From: CAZAIO01 sp964485235
Lineage (GTDB): Bacteria > Chloroflexota > Dehalococcoidia > GIF9 > UBA5629
Direction: 5' to 3'
Assembly: GCA_964485235.1 (NCBI GenBank)
Contig: CAZAIO010000001.1
Span: 8,663 to 72,662, forward strand
DNA length: 64,000 nt
Shown: piece by piece, positions 1 through 8,042 of the stretch
How positions within the stretch are numbered: the stretch's first letter is position 1
How the letters are laid out: each line of letters begins with the position of its first letter
Translations under genes and position numbers: made by a program
The notes under the pieces: generated by a model
The model's database searches: none
Told to the model about the DNA's origin: nothing
What the model saw: only the letters and a program-made list of their open reading frames with translations

Positions 1-1284
1 GCTTCACCCTCGATTGCATCTACTGATTATGATAGCTCCGCATGCACCGGATATACCCTCTATAGTCCACCGGGCGGCAATGCCGTCCTGATAGATATGG
101 AAGGCACTATAGTCAAAACATGGTCTATCGGAGGGATGCCGGTTAAGATGCTACCGGATGGTGAAATAATAGGCAGTAAAAGTACACGGGGAGAACAACA
201 GCGTCCGGCCGCGCCGGGAGCGAATAGACAACCGCAGGCCCCCTATCAGGATACCATCGAGCTGGTACAGCTGGACTGGGACGGCAATGAGATATGGTCG
301 TTCTCGGACTGGGACGATGATGGTACAGGTACTATGATGTCGCGGCAGCACCACGATTTTGAGAGAGAAGGCAATCCCGTTGGATATTATGCTCCCGGAC
401 AGGAATTCGTAGAATCCGGCAACACCCTGGTCCTCGCGCATAAAAATGAACTGGTCCCGGAAATAAGCAATAAAGAATTAGAAGATGACGTCATCTATGA
501 GGTCGACTGGAACGGAAACCTCACCGGTTTCGAATGGCATGCTTCCGACCACTTTCAGGAGTTCGGCTTCGATCAGACAGCCATAAATGAGATTTACAGA
601 GCGCCGCAGTTTGATAAAGAGAAAGGGTTTTTCGACTGGTTGCACATAAACAGCATGTCACTGCTCGGCGAAAACCACTGGTATTCCAATACCGGAGATG
701 AACGTTTCAATCCGGCGAACATTATTATCAGTTCCCGCAGCGCCAGCTTCATCGCTATTATCAGCCATGACACAGGAGCGGTAGTATGGCAGGTGGGACC
801 GGACTTCTCATCAGGGACTCCCGGGCAAAATTTGCGACAACTCGTCGGACCGCATCATGCACATATGATTCCCGAGGGGCTGCCCGGTGAAGGCAATATT
901 CTTGTATTCGATAACGGCGGACAATCAGGGTACGGAGGTTCCATGAGTGCTCCACGTTATACAAGATCCTATTCAAGGGTTGTCGAATTCGATCCGGTAA
1001 CACTTGAAATAGTATGGCAATACGGAGAACAAAGTGGAGAGGAATATTTCTTCAGCCAGGATATAAGTTCTGCTCAGAGACTTCCCAACGGAAACACTCT
1101 TATCACGGAAGGCCGTAACGGCCGTATTTTCGAGGTCACCGCGGAGAAAGAGATAGTATGGGAATTTTCGGTTTCGTCCACTGGTAAAAAAGATAGTAGT
1201 ATCTATCGGGCATATCGAATCCCTCCCGAATGGGTACCGAGCAATCCTGCTGACTACAATAATTGGGGAACTTTATATGAATAG
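1..1284 (+). CDS. Arylsulfotransferase (ASST)-like beta-propeller protein, 5' end outside window
   Basis: The frame is open from base 1 to the TAG at 1282-1284, so the start lies left of the window; 427 residues are visible. Recurrent propeller-blade motifs (GYTLYSP near the start, VVWQVGPDF, GNILVFDNGG, LPNGNTLITEGRNGRIFEV) fit the arylsulfotransferase family, which moves sulfate between phenolic compounds, or its many uncharacterised relatives. A GPHHAHMI segment carries histidines of the kind used by ASST enzymes, but I cannot map the catalytic His with certainty. An internal ATG at 97 would remove the first blade and is not the real start. Family call is good; sulfotransferase activity is inferred. 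Any signal peptide would be outside the window. Confidence 0.75.
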   Translation, partial: ASPSIASTDYDSSACTGYTLYSPPGGNAVLIDMEGTIVKTWSIGGMPVKMLPDGEIIGSKSTRGEQQRPAAPGANRQPQAPYQDTIELVQLDWDGNEIWSFSDWDDDGTGTMMSRQHHDFEREGNPVGYYAPGQEFVESGNTLVLAHKNELVPEISNKELEDDVIYEVDWNGNLTGFEWHASDHFQEFGFDQTAINEIYRAPQFDKEKGFFDWLHINSMSLLGENHWYSNTGDERFNPANIIISSRSASFIAIISHDTGAVVWQVGPDFSSGTPGQNLRQLVGPHHAHMIPEGLPGEGNILVFDNGGQSGYGGSMSAPRYTRSYSRVVEFDPVTLEIVWQYGEQSGEEYFFSQDISSAQRLPNGNTLITEGRNGRIFEVTAEKEIVWEFSVSSTGKKDSSIYRAYRIPPEWVPSNPADYNNWGTLYE

Positions 1285-1325
1285 ATTTTAACTTCACAGA
1301 GTACGAAACGGTACAATTTCCTGCC

Positions 1326-1532
1326 TCAGCCGGTCCCCAGCATTTGTTCCATGATGATTATCCCCTCTGTATCGGGCCCGATGTGTGAAATTGCCCTGTA
1401 GGTTTTCGCGTCGATTATTATTCCACCCTCGGGGTCATTGAACTCGTCATCAATTATACGCTGTGCTTCCTCCAACGTTACTGTTTTCGTCTCACCACTG
1501 CTATGCATATATATTGAAATCATTCTCGTCAT
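1326..1532 (-). CDS. Small hypothetical protein (68 aa)
   Basis: A 68-residue soluble acidic protein without a family I recognise. It begins MTRMISIYMHS and contains the segment VTLEEAQRIIDDEF, then a run of Ile-rich strands ending EGIIIMEQM. The start is backed by a GAGAG Shine-Dalgarno about six bases upstream on the minus strand. The sequence looks like a compact alpha/beta fold, with a helix flanked by strands. It is convergent with the ASST-like gene, 41 bases away. Its protein-like composition and good ribosome-binding site make it likely real; function unknown. Confidence 0.6.
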   Translation of the reverse strand: MTRMISIYMHSSGETKTVTLEEAQRIIDDEFNDPEGGIIIDAKTYRAISHIGPDTEGIIIMEQMLGTG

Positions 1533-2019
1533 ATGTAGCTCTCTATTATAGACTATATACTTTATTCATTTCCTGCGAATGTTATTATGACAATAATCTC
1601 TATCCCAGTCCAGAATACAATTAATATAACTCAAAACACACTCTCAACTTTTTGACAAAATCTACACATAAAACTATAATTTACAATGACTTAACGGTAA
1701 GTCGAATTTTTCCTTTATATGTCTTTTCCGTTTGTCAATGGTATGGCTAAGTGTCGTTTACGAATTTCGTAAATGTAGTTATTTAAATGCAGAATAGCAG
1801 TTTATTTCTTTTTAAAGAACATAGTATAATAAACACGTTGTCAAATACTCTTAAGTAAAGAAACTATTTTTTTTGTTAAATATTGTCAATCTATATTATC
1901 AATATTATTCCTATAAAAACACCTGAACGGTTATTTAGCTGTCCTTGTTCCAGGTAATTTTTATTTTCTCCCTGTAACACTGGGCTGTTGAATTATATTT
2001 TTTCGGTTAAGGAGGAACT
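1533..2019. other. AT-rich intergenic region without a gene
   Basis: About 490 bases, strongly AT-rich, with no credible coding frame on either strand. It must hold the promoters of the minus-strand small gene and of the molybdenum hydroxylase operon. TATAAT occurs near 1826 and several TTGTCA/TTGTTA hexamers lie between 1840 and 1890, but none is paired with a -10 box at standard spacing. AAGGAGG just before 2020 is the ribosome-binding site of the next gene. Confidence 0.6.
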
Positions 2020-2895
2020 ATGATATCAGATTTCGACTACTTCGCTCCGAAGACAGTTGAAGAAGCCCTTGGCCTTCTTTCGAAATACAAGGAAGAGGCG
2101 AAGATCTTTGCGGGGGGGCAATCGTCACTGGTTGTCATGAGGCAAGGATTATTAAAGCCTGACTATGTTATTGATATAAAGGGATTAAAGGAACTCGAAT
2201 ATATCAAAAACGATCCTAAAGAAGGTCTCAAGATCGGCGCATTAACCTTACATCGTGACATAGAAAAGTCACCGGTTATAAAAGAGAATTTCCCGGTTCT
2301 CAGTGAGATGGAAAATAATCTCGCTACGACGCAAACGAGGAACTGGGGCACAATCGGTGGCAATATCTGCCATGGTGACCCTGCTGGTGACCCGGCTCCT
2401 GTCTTCACTGCTTTGAACGCAAAAGTAAAGCTGGCAAAGTCAGGAAAAGAAAGAACTATTTCAATGGAAGAATTTTCCAAGGACTATCTGGAGGTCGACA
2501 TCGAACCCGGTGAAATGCTTATAGAAATCCAGGTACCTCCAATTGCACCGCACACAGGAGTTGCCTATGAGAAACTCATGGTCATGAAAGGTGATATGGG
2601 AATAGTCGGTGCGGCGGTATCCATTACCGTGAAGGCCGGAAGCACTGTTTGTGAGAACGCCCGTATCGCGCTGAGCAATGCCGGTTCTACTCCCATGAGA
2701 GCAAAAGCAGCAGAAAAGATACTGATCGGTAAGGAAATCACCGATACACTTCTCGAGGAAGCCGGAGAGGCAGCTGCTGCCGAAGCAGACCCGCCGACCG
2801 ATACGCACGGTTCGGAAGCCTATCGTCGGGAGATGGTAAAAGTATTTGTCAAACGCGTGGGTAAGAAAGCCTTTAAAATGGCCGGGTCGAGATGA
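2020..2895 (+). CDS. FAD-binding subunit of a xanthine dehydrogenase-family molybdenum hydroxylase (CoxM-like)
   Basis: 291 residues, the usual size of the medium subunit of CO dehydrogenase/4-hydroxybenzoyl-CoA reductase/xanthine dehydrogenase-type enzymes. It passes electrons between the [2Fe-2S] subunit and an acceptor via FAD. Diagnostic FAD motifs are visible: AGGQSSL at residues 31-37 and TIGGNICHGDPAGD from about residue 111. The C-terminal third matches the CO dehydrogenase flavoprotein C-terminal domain. The start follows an excellent AAGGAGG site. It is the first gene of a three-gene operon (17 bases to the next). Substrate cannot be read from sequence; the Mo subunit resembles the hydroxybenzoyl-CoA reductase/nicotinate dehydrogenase side of the family more than true CO dehydrogenase. 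Confidence 0.9.
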   Translation: MISDFDYFAPKTVEEALGLLSKYKEEAKIFAGGQSSLVVMRQGLLKPDYVIDIKGLKELEYIKNDPKEGLKIGALTLHRDIEKSPVIKENFPVLSEMENNLATTQTRNWGTIGGNICHGDPAGDPAPVFTALNAKVKLAKSGKERTISMEEFSKDYLEVDIEPGEMLIEIQVPPIAPHTGVAYEKLMVMKGDMGIVGAAVSITVKAGSTVCENARIALSNAGSTPMRAKAAEKILIGKEITDTLLEEAGEAAAAEADPPTDTHGSEAYRREMVKVFVKRVGKKAFKMAGSR

Positions 2896-2912
2896 TTTCA
2901 CTGGAGGTATAA

Positions 2913-3398
2913 ATGAAAGATAATTTAAAAGATCTAAAATTCACAGTAAACGGCAAATCATACGAATTTAAAATTAAACCAAGAACATTGCTCGTCGACC
3001 TTCTACGGGACAAGATGAAACTTCTGGGCACGAGAAAAGGCTGTCTGACCAGCTCCTGCGGCGCCTGTACCGTAAATATCGACGGCAGAGCGGTCCGGTC
3101 ATGTTCCGTCTTGGCGCTACAATGCAACGGGCGGGAGATTGTTACCATTGAAGGCGTTGCCGACGGCGACAACCTGCATCCGATCCAGGAAGCGATGATC
3201 AATCATGGCGCAATCGAATGCGGTTTCTGCACTTCAGGCATGATCATGTCCGCCAGAGCATTGCTCCTCGAAAATCCAAAACCTACACGTGAAGAGGTCA
3301 GAACCGCTATTCAGGGCAATCTCTGTGCCGATTCAGGTTACATTAAATACGTCGAGTCGATAGAAATAGCCGCTGAAAAGATGAGAGGAGGGCAATAA
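2913..3398 (+). CDS. [2Fe-2S] subunit of the molybdenum hydroxylase (CoxS-like), with an altered second cluster motif
   Basis: 161 residues with the two-domain layout of the small subunit: an N-terminal plant-ferredoxin domain (Cys44, Cys49, Cys52, Cys64; GCLTSSCGAC) and a C-terminal four-helix [2Fe-2S] domain. In the family the second cluster is held by C-x2-C and C-x-C (typically GNLCRCTGY). Here the first pair is present (Cys103, Cys106; CGFC) but the second reads GNLCADSGY: Cys138 is kept and the last cysteine is Asp140. The codons are tgt gcc gat tca with no frame break, so this is a real substitution in this sequence. It could give an Asp-ligated cluster with shifted potential. The gene lies between the FAD and Mo subunits, one base from the latter. 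Confidence 0.9.
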   Translation: MKDNLKDLKFTVNGKSYEFKIKPRTLLVDLLRDKMKLLGTRKGCLTSSCGACTVNIDGRAVRSCSVLALQCNGREIVTIEGVADGDNLHPIQEAMINHGAIECGFCTSGMIMSARALLLENPKPTREEVRTAIQGNLCADSGYIKYVESIEIAAEKMRGGQ

Positions 3399-3399
3399 T

Positions 3400-5742
3400 A
3401 TGTCTGAACAATTTGGAAATTATAGAATTCTCGGCAAGCCTATGGTGAGAGTCGATGCCCGCCTTAAGGCAACGGGACAGGCAAGGTATGCCAATGACCT
3501 GGAAAAACCCGATATGTTATGGTGCTGGGTAAAACGTTGCCCTTATCCTCATGCGAGAATATTGAATATCGATACCAGCAAAGCAGAAAATTTACCGGGC
3601 GTTAGAGCGGTGATTACCGGTAAAGACTTCAACGGTTTCCGCTGGGGCTGGAGCCGTGATACCAGAGACGAAGATCCCCTCGCAGTAACCAAAGCGCGAT
3701 ATCTTGACGAGGGCGTAGCAGCAGTTGCCGCCATCGATGAAGAGACAGCACAGGAAGCCTGCGATCTGATAGAAGTCGAATATGAAGTACTTCCCGGCGT
3801 CTACGATCCTTTCGAGGCAATGGCAGCAGGAGCACCGCTCGTCCATGACGACCGCCCCGGAAACGTTTGTCTTGAATACCACTGGAATTTCGGCGATGTC
3901 GAAAAAGCATTCAATGAATCATATATCGTCAAAGAAGACAAGTTCCAGACACCCCGTATGGCAAAAGGGTATGTCGAACCGTCGGCAGGACTTTGCTACT
4001 GGCCGGACGACAGACATATCGTTTATGAAGCATCGAAAGGAAGCCCTTACTTCCCTTATCGTATTCTCGCCAACTGCTTCAACTTACCGTTAAGCAACGT
4101 TCGTGTAATTCAGCCTTTCATCGGCTGTGACTTCGGCGGTACAAAGAACGATATGGTCAACGGCGATTTTTCTACTGCTATGCTGTCGAAGATAACCGGC
4201 AAACCGGTCAAATTCCAGTATACACAGTATGACGAGCTGACCACATGCCTGCGCCGCCATCCCATGTGGATCAACATGAAGCTCGGCGTCGATAAGAAAG
4301 GACTGCTTACTGCATGTAAGATAGACCTGGTCTCAGACGGAGGCGCATATACCCGTATGAGCCCGCTCACCCACTTCCTTGCAGGCATCTGTCACGGACT
4401 TCCTTATCATCTGCCGAACTATAAATACGATGCAGTCTGTTACTTCACCAACAACTGCAGCTCAGCAGCCATGAGAGGACACGGCATTTACCATACCAGA
4501 TTTGCCGGTGATATCCTCATGGACATGATCGCTGAAGAAATGGGCATGGACCCCATTGATTTCAGGATGATAAACTCTATTGACAATCCGAAGCCGGGCA
4601 CCGTCTACAAGACCATCAATGATGTCACTGTCGGTTCCTGCGGTATGAAAGAATGTCTGGAAGAGCTTAAAGAAGCACGAAGCTGGAAAGCCTCACATAA
4701 GAAAGATGAAGACAAAGACTACATCGCCTACGGCACTGGCTATGCAGCAGCATGCTACAACGGTGGAACCAAGCTCAGCGCACATAACAGCTGCGCCGCC
4801 ATTATTCGCGTATGCGAAGACGGAAGCATCAACTACCTTACCGGCGCAAGTGACGTCGGTCAGGGTTCCGATACAGTCTGCGTCGCTATCGCTGCGGAAG
4901 TGATCGGCGTCGATATCGAGGATATCGATATCAAGAGAGTCGACACGGCACACACTCCGGTCGATCCGGGCAGCTACGGCAGCCGTGTAACCGTACTCGC
5001 CGGTTCTGCTGCAAAGGTAGCAGCCGAAGATACACGACGACAGCTTATCGAAGTTGCTGCCAGACTCCTCGAAGCAAAAGAGGACGAAGTAGACATTAAA
5101 GACAAGAAAGCGTTCCTGATAGCCAATCCCGAGCGGAGCATTCCGTGGATCCGATTGGTCAGAGCTGCCTGTTACGATACTCCGGGCAAGGTCATCATAG
5201 GCCGTGGCTATTCTACACAGGGTATCTCGGTATACGGTCTTGCTGACTTCAGTAAAGGCGTTGGCGACATCGGTACCAACTACAGCTTCTCGGCACAGGC
5301 CACTGAAGTTGCAGTAGATATGGAAACCGGTGTAGTCACCTGTACCGATAACAGCATCATGTCACATGACTGCGGTTTCCCGTTGAACCCCATTGCGGTC
5401 GAAACACAGGTACTCGGCGGAGGATACCATCAGGGTATCGCGGCTGCCCTCTATGAAGAGTTCAAGATGGACAACGGGCAAACGATGAACCCCAACTTTG
5501 TAGACTACAAACGTCCCCGCGCATACGAGGCACCTGCTACCGTAGTAAAACATGTGATCACGCATGACCCGTTCGGCCCGTATGGTGCAAAGGAAGCCAG
5601 TGAAGGTACCACCTGTACTGCACCACCGGCACTCATCAGCGCCATTCACGATGCCACCGGTGTCTGGATCAATGACCTTCCCGCAGAGCCGGAGAAAGTT
5701 TTCTGGGCACTTAAAGCAAAGCGTGACAAAGAAAAGAAATAA
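3400..5742 (+). CDS. Molybdopterin-binding catalytic subunit of the molybdenum hydroxylase (CoxL/XdhA family)
   Basis: 780 residues, the normal length of the separate large subunit. Family landmarks in order: GKPMVRVDARLKATGQARYA at the N-terminus, CDFGGTKND (Mo-cofactor loop, normally GGFGGK), AAMRGHG (normally FRG/MRGYG), GASDVGQGSDT (GQG motif), and GPYGAKEASEG, where Glu735 matches the catalytic glutamate of the family. It lacks the CO dehydrogenase active-site Cys loop (AYRCSFR), so a hydroxylase or reductase of a heteroaromatic, aromatic-CoA or aldehyde substrate is more likely than CO oxidation. It starts one base after the [2Fe-2S] subunit stop; a strong terminator follows. Maturation probably needs the MocA-like protein at 57743-58339. 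Confidence 0.9.
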   Translation: MSEQFGNYRILGKPMVRVDARLKATGQARYANDLEKPDMLWCWVKRCPYPHARILNIDTSKAENLPGVRAVITGKDFNGFRWGWSRDTRDEDPLAVTKARYLDEGVAAVAAIDEETAQEACDLIEVEYEVLPGVYDPFEAMAAGAPLVHDDRPGNVCLEYHWNFGDVEKAFNESYIVKEDKFQTPRMAKGYVEPSAGLCYWPDDRHIVYEASKGSPYFPYRILANCFNLPLSNVRVIQPFIGCDFGGTKNDMVNGDFSTAMLSKITGKPVKFQYTQYDELTTCLRRHPMWINMKLGVDKKGLLTACKIDLVSDGGAYTRMSPLTHFLAGICHGLPYHLPNYKYDAVCYFTNNCSSAAMRGHGIYHTRFAGDILMDMIAEEMGMDPIDFRMINSIDNPKPGTVYKTINDVTVGSCGMKECLEELKEARSWKASHKKDEDKDYIAYGTGYAAACYNGGTKLSAHNSCAAIIRVCEDGSINYLTGASDVGQGSDTVCVAIAAEVIGVDIEDIDIKRVDTAHTPVDPGSYGSRVTVLAGSAAKVAAEDTRRQLIEVAARLLEAKEDEVDIKDKKAFLIANPERSIPWIRLVRAACYDTPGKVIIGRGYSTQGISVYGLADFSKGVGDIGTNYSFSAQATEVAVDMETGVVTCTDNSIMSHDCGFPLNPIAVETQVLGGGYHQGIAAALYEEFKMDNGQTMNPNFVDYKRPRAYEAPATVVKHVITHDPFGPYGAKEASEGTTCTAPPALISAIHDATGVWINDLPAEPEKVFWALKAKRDKEKK

Positions 5743-5779
5743 TTCGAGCAGATAACTAACGCTGCACAATGATATGCCG

Positions 5780-5815
5780 ACAGCGCCACTGTTCCACAGT
5801 GGCGCTGTCTTTTTT
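5780..5815 (+). terminator. Strong intrinsic terminator of the molybdenum hydroxylase operon
   Basis: A perfect 13-bp stem (ACAGCGCCACTGT at 5780-5792 with its complement at 5796-5808), a TCC loop and then CTTTTTT. It sits 37 bases after the Mo subunit stop. An upstream ATG at 5774 overlaps it, which argues against that start for the next gene. Confidence 0.93.
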
Positions 5816-5854
5816 ACTTCCTTCACTGTAATCTTTATACTGAAAGGCGTCACC

Positions 5855-6703
5855 ATGCAAAAAATAAGCGAGAATGTTTACGTGGAAACCGGTTTTACCG
5901 GGTGCAATATCGGCTTTATTACTACCGCTTCCGGAGTTGTAATGGTCGACACACCGATGGTCCCCGATGATGCAGCTACCTGGCGCCGGGAAATAGCTCC
6001 ATTCGGGTCTGTCCGTTATCTTGTCAACTCCGAACCTCATCTCGATCATTTTTCCGGCAATCGATACTTTGACGGTACCATAATAGCACATGAAGGAATA
6101 AGAAAAGCAATCATTTCCGCATCACAGGACGAACAAAAGAAACGAAGTAACAGAATAGAGACAGGGAGCATCCCTTCCCGTGAAGTACACTATCGTCTCC
6201 CCGACATTACTTTTTCGCAAAACCTTACTTTTTTTCTGGGCGACCATACTTTTCATTTACTTCATATGCCGGGACATACGGCATTTCAAACGGCGGTGTA
6301 TATTCCACAGGAACGTGTCGTTTTCACCTCAGACAATGTATTCTGTCGAGTACAGGCAGTCCTCTCAGAGTCCCTCCCGTTTCAATGGCTGGAATCCCTT
6401 CAGCGATTACAGGAACTGGAAGCGGATATATATGTGCAGGGACATGGTGAAATCTGCGGCAAAGATTACCTTCCGGAAATGAGCAGATTTATACAGGATT
6501 GGATCGCTGCCGTATCGGATGCTATCGAGAAGGGAATAAGCCTCGAAGAAGCTTGTGAGACAATAGAATTCTTTGACAGGTATCCCATGCCGCCCGGCAG
6601 CGAATCGGCAAAGAAATGGCTACAGCATAAAAATGTCGAGAGATTATATACAGAATTGAGCAGTAAATTCAACGACTGCCCTGCGCATACGTCTAATGAC
6701 TGA
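5855..6703 (+). CDS. Metallo-beta-lactamase-fold hydrolase
   Basis: 282 residues starting MQKISENVYVETGF, an N-terminus typical of the fold; GAAAGG lies about seven bases before this ATG. An in-frame ATG at 5774 is rejected because it overlaps the terminator at 5780-5815. Metal-site motifs: EPHLDHFSGN (normally HxHxDH), MPGHT, TSDNVF and VQGHGE. The first histidine of HxHxDH is Glu here, so one zinc site is altered; a Glu or Gln at this position occurs in some branches of the superfamily. Probable metal-dependent hydrolase of unknown substrate. It stands alone between the Mo hydroxylase operon and the PadR operon. Confidence 0.82.
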   Translation: MQKISENVYVETGFTGCNIGFITTASGVVMVDTPMVPDDAATWRREIAPFGSVRYLVNSEPHLDHFSGNRYFDGTIIAHEGIRKAIISASQDEQKKRSNRIETGSIPSREVHYRLPDITFSQNLTFFLGDHTFHLLHMPGHTAFQTAVYIPQERVVFTSDNVFCRVQAVLSESLPFQWLESLQRLQELEADIYVQGHGEICGKDYLPEMSRFIQDWIAAVSDAIEKGISLEEACETIEFFDRYPMPPGSESAKKWLQHKNVERLYTELSSKFNDCPAHTSND

Positions 6704-6823
6704 TAGTAGTCTTTATTCCACCGCTTAAATTTAAATCTTCAATGCATTAATATGCAGTATTTTTAGTCCTGCATTCCATTTACAGGCAGTTATACTGATA
6801 TATAAAACTATCCCTCAACCCCC

Positions 6824-6851
6824 TTGACAATTATTTCAAAATAGCTATAAT
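6824..6851 (+). promoter_or_regulatory. Consensus sigma-70 promoter of the PadR operon
   Basis: TTGACA at 6824-6829 and TATAAT at 6846-6851, both perfect hexamers, with a 16-bp spacer. Transcription would start near 6858, inside the palindromic operator-like region, about 60 bases before the padR start. Confidence 0.85.
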
Positions 6852-6852
6852 A

Positions 6853-6894
6853 AAGATATATCTTGTTATATCTAGATATTATATGATATATCTT
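6853..6894. promoter_or_regulatory. Palindromic operator-like array between promoter and PadR gene
   Basis: Two perfect 12-bp palindromes lie directly after the -10 box: AAGATATATCTT at 6853-6864 and ATATCTAGATAT at 6868-6879. A third, partial copy (GATATATCTT) is at 6885-6894. Spacing between palindrome centres is about 15 bp. PadR-family repressors commonly bind AT-rich dyads in their own promoters, so autorepression is the likely role. Confidence 0.65.
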
Positions 6895-6918
6895 AGGGAA
6901 TTCATAAAGGAGAAAATG

Positions 6919-7431
6919 ATGTTTAAACATAGACCGGCTCGCGGGGACCGTTTCTTCCATGGATACCGGCATGAAAGCCCTTTCCATAAAGGTGATCTGA
7001 AATATGTTGTGCTGAACCTGTTGAAGGAGAAACCAAGGTACGGATATGAAATCATCCGTGAGCTTGAGGATTATTCTTACGGTTTTTACAAACCGAGCCC
7101 GGGTGTCGTTTACCCGACACTGCAAATGCTCGAAGAAATGGAATATACCACCTCTGAAGAAAGAGACGGAAAAAAAGTTTATGTAATTACCGAAGCTGGA
7201 CTCCGGTTTCTCAGTGAGCGAAGCGATACTGCGAATGAAATCAAACGCAAGATGAGCCATCACTGGAACTCCGATTATTATGATATCTACAGTGAGATTT
7301 CCAGTGAATTCAAAGAACTGGGGAGACTGATGCATCGCCGTGCCCGCTTTTTGGACGCAGACAAAATACAACGAATCAGAAAAATAATTTTGCAGGCATC
7401 CGGTGAAATCGAATCTATTATTAAAGAATGA
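6919..7431 (+). CDS. PadR-family transcriptional regulator
   Basis: 170 residues. The N-terminal winged helix carries the family signature: DLKYVVLNLLKEKPRYGYEI, then SPGVVYPTLQMLEEM and the wing region TTSEERDGKKVYVITEAG. A C-terminal dimerisation helix region follows (residues about 100-170). AAAGGAG at 6906-6912 favours the second of two adjacent ATGs (6919, six bases away) over 6916. An upstream ATG at 6883 is in the operator region and lacks a ribosome site. It heads a short operon with two small genes and is probably autoregulated through the palindromes at 6853-6894. An unusual Arg/His-rich N-terminal tail (FKHRPARGDRFFHGYRH) precedes the DNA-binding domain. Confidence 0.9.
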   Translation: MFKHRPARGDRFFHGYRHESPFHKGDLKYVVLNLLKEKPRYGYEIIRELEDYSYGFYKPSPGVVYPTLQMLEEMEYTTSEERDGKKVYVITEAGLRFLSERSDTANEIKRKMSHHWNSDYYDIYSEISSEFKELGRLMHRRARFLDADKIQRIRKIILQASGEIESIIKE

Positions 7432-7449
7432 ACGGGCGAAAAAGGACTC

Positions 7450-7653
7450 ATGGCACCGTCAAGAAAAAGCGAAATTTCAGTAGAGTACGATGATACTCTC
7501 AAGAGCTACTATGTCATTTATGAGTTAGCCGTCGTAGGGCTGGGCAAAACAAAGCAATCCGCGTTAAAAGATCTGCGAAGTGCGGCACATTTTGGAATAG
7601 ACACGACTATAGATTCTCAACTAAAAACATTTGATATAGAAAAGGAGGTCTGA
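7450..7653 (+). CDS. Small hypothetical protein (67 aa), possibly HicB-like fold
   Basis: 67 residues; an antiparallel strand pattern (EISVEYDDTLKSYYVIYELA) followed by KTKQSALKDLRSAAHFGID. This strand-strand-helix outline loosely resembles HicB-type antitoxin domains, but no toxin gene is adjacent and I cannot assign it. The start has AAAGGA just upstream. It lies 18 bases after padR, and its end carries the ribosome-binding site (AAGGAGG) of the next small membrane protein, so it is translated as part of the padR operon. Confidence 0.6.
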   Translation: MAPSRKSEISVEYDDTLKSYYVIYELAVVGLGKTKQSALKDLRSAAHFGIDTTIDSQLKTFDIEKEV

Positions 7654-7655
7654 TT

Positions 7656-7853
7656 ATGGGTTATTTTACGATTCTGGCAGCTATTCCCGGTTTTTTTCTG
7701 AGTTCCCTGTTTTTTATGCTTTTATGGGGCGTTATAGCACCTAAAATAGGTGTGGCGGATATCAACTATGTGACTTCCATGCTTATCACGATAACACTCT
7801 GGATCGCCGTAGCGCCTCTTGCAGCCGCAGCCGGTAGACGGAGATGGCACTAA
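7656..7853 (+). CDS. Small two-helix membrane protein (65 aa)
   Basis: 65 residues with two hydrophobic stretches (about residues 5-28 and 38-60) and a basic C-terminus GRRRWH. AAGGAGG inside the end of the preceding gene gives a strong ribosome site, and only two bases separate the genes. A PadR regulator followed by a small membrane protein fits a membrane-stress or drug-response module in outline, but this protein has no family I recognise. Confidence 0.65.
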   Translation: MGYFTILAAIPGFFLSSLFFMLLWGVIAPKIGVADINYVTSMLITITLWIAVAPLAAAAGRRRWH

Positions 7854-7937
7854 ATTCAGCCTGTTAAAAAGTACCGTAAAGCAATTCTTTACTATTTGTA
7901 GCATCTTCAGGGTACTGTAAATAGTTATCTATTTGTC

Positions 7938-7966
7938 TTGACACGGTATTTTTAATATGTTATTTT
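7938..7966 (+). promoter_or_regulatory. Putative promoter of the fatty-acid gene cluster
   Basis: TTGACA at 7938-7943 and TATTTT at 7961-7966 with a 17-bp spacer, about 75 bases before the first MaoC-like gene. The -35 region is embedded in TTGTCTTGACACG, a 13-mer that recurs exactly at 55570-55582, upstream of the epimerase/5alpha-reductase genes. Confidence 0.6.
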
Positions 7967-8042
7967 ACCGCAATATACCTCGAATCCCTATGTCATATAT
8001 TTTATATGGTTATTAAACCTGCATCCTTTGCCGCTCACTATT

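Noticed and set aside
3592..3910. Long antisense frames within the Mo hydroxylase and other genes
   Set aside because: They are shadows of strongly supported coding genes on the opposite strand or in other frames.
2020..5742. Carbon monoxide dehydrogenase
   Set aside because: The catalytic subunit lacks the CODH active-site Cys loop; only the general molybdenum hydroxylase family can be claimed.
5774..5854. Upstream ATG for the metallo-beta-lactamase-fold gene
   Set aside because: It overlaps the terminator of the Mo hydroxylase operon, and the family N-terminus begins at 5855.
7450..7853. Toxin-antitoxin pair
   Set aside because: The first small protein only vaguely resembles HicB and the second is a two-helix membrane protein with no toxin features known to me.
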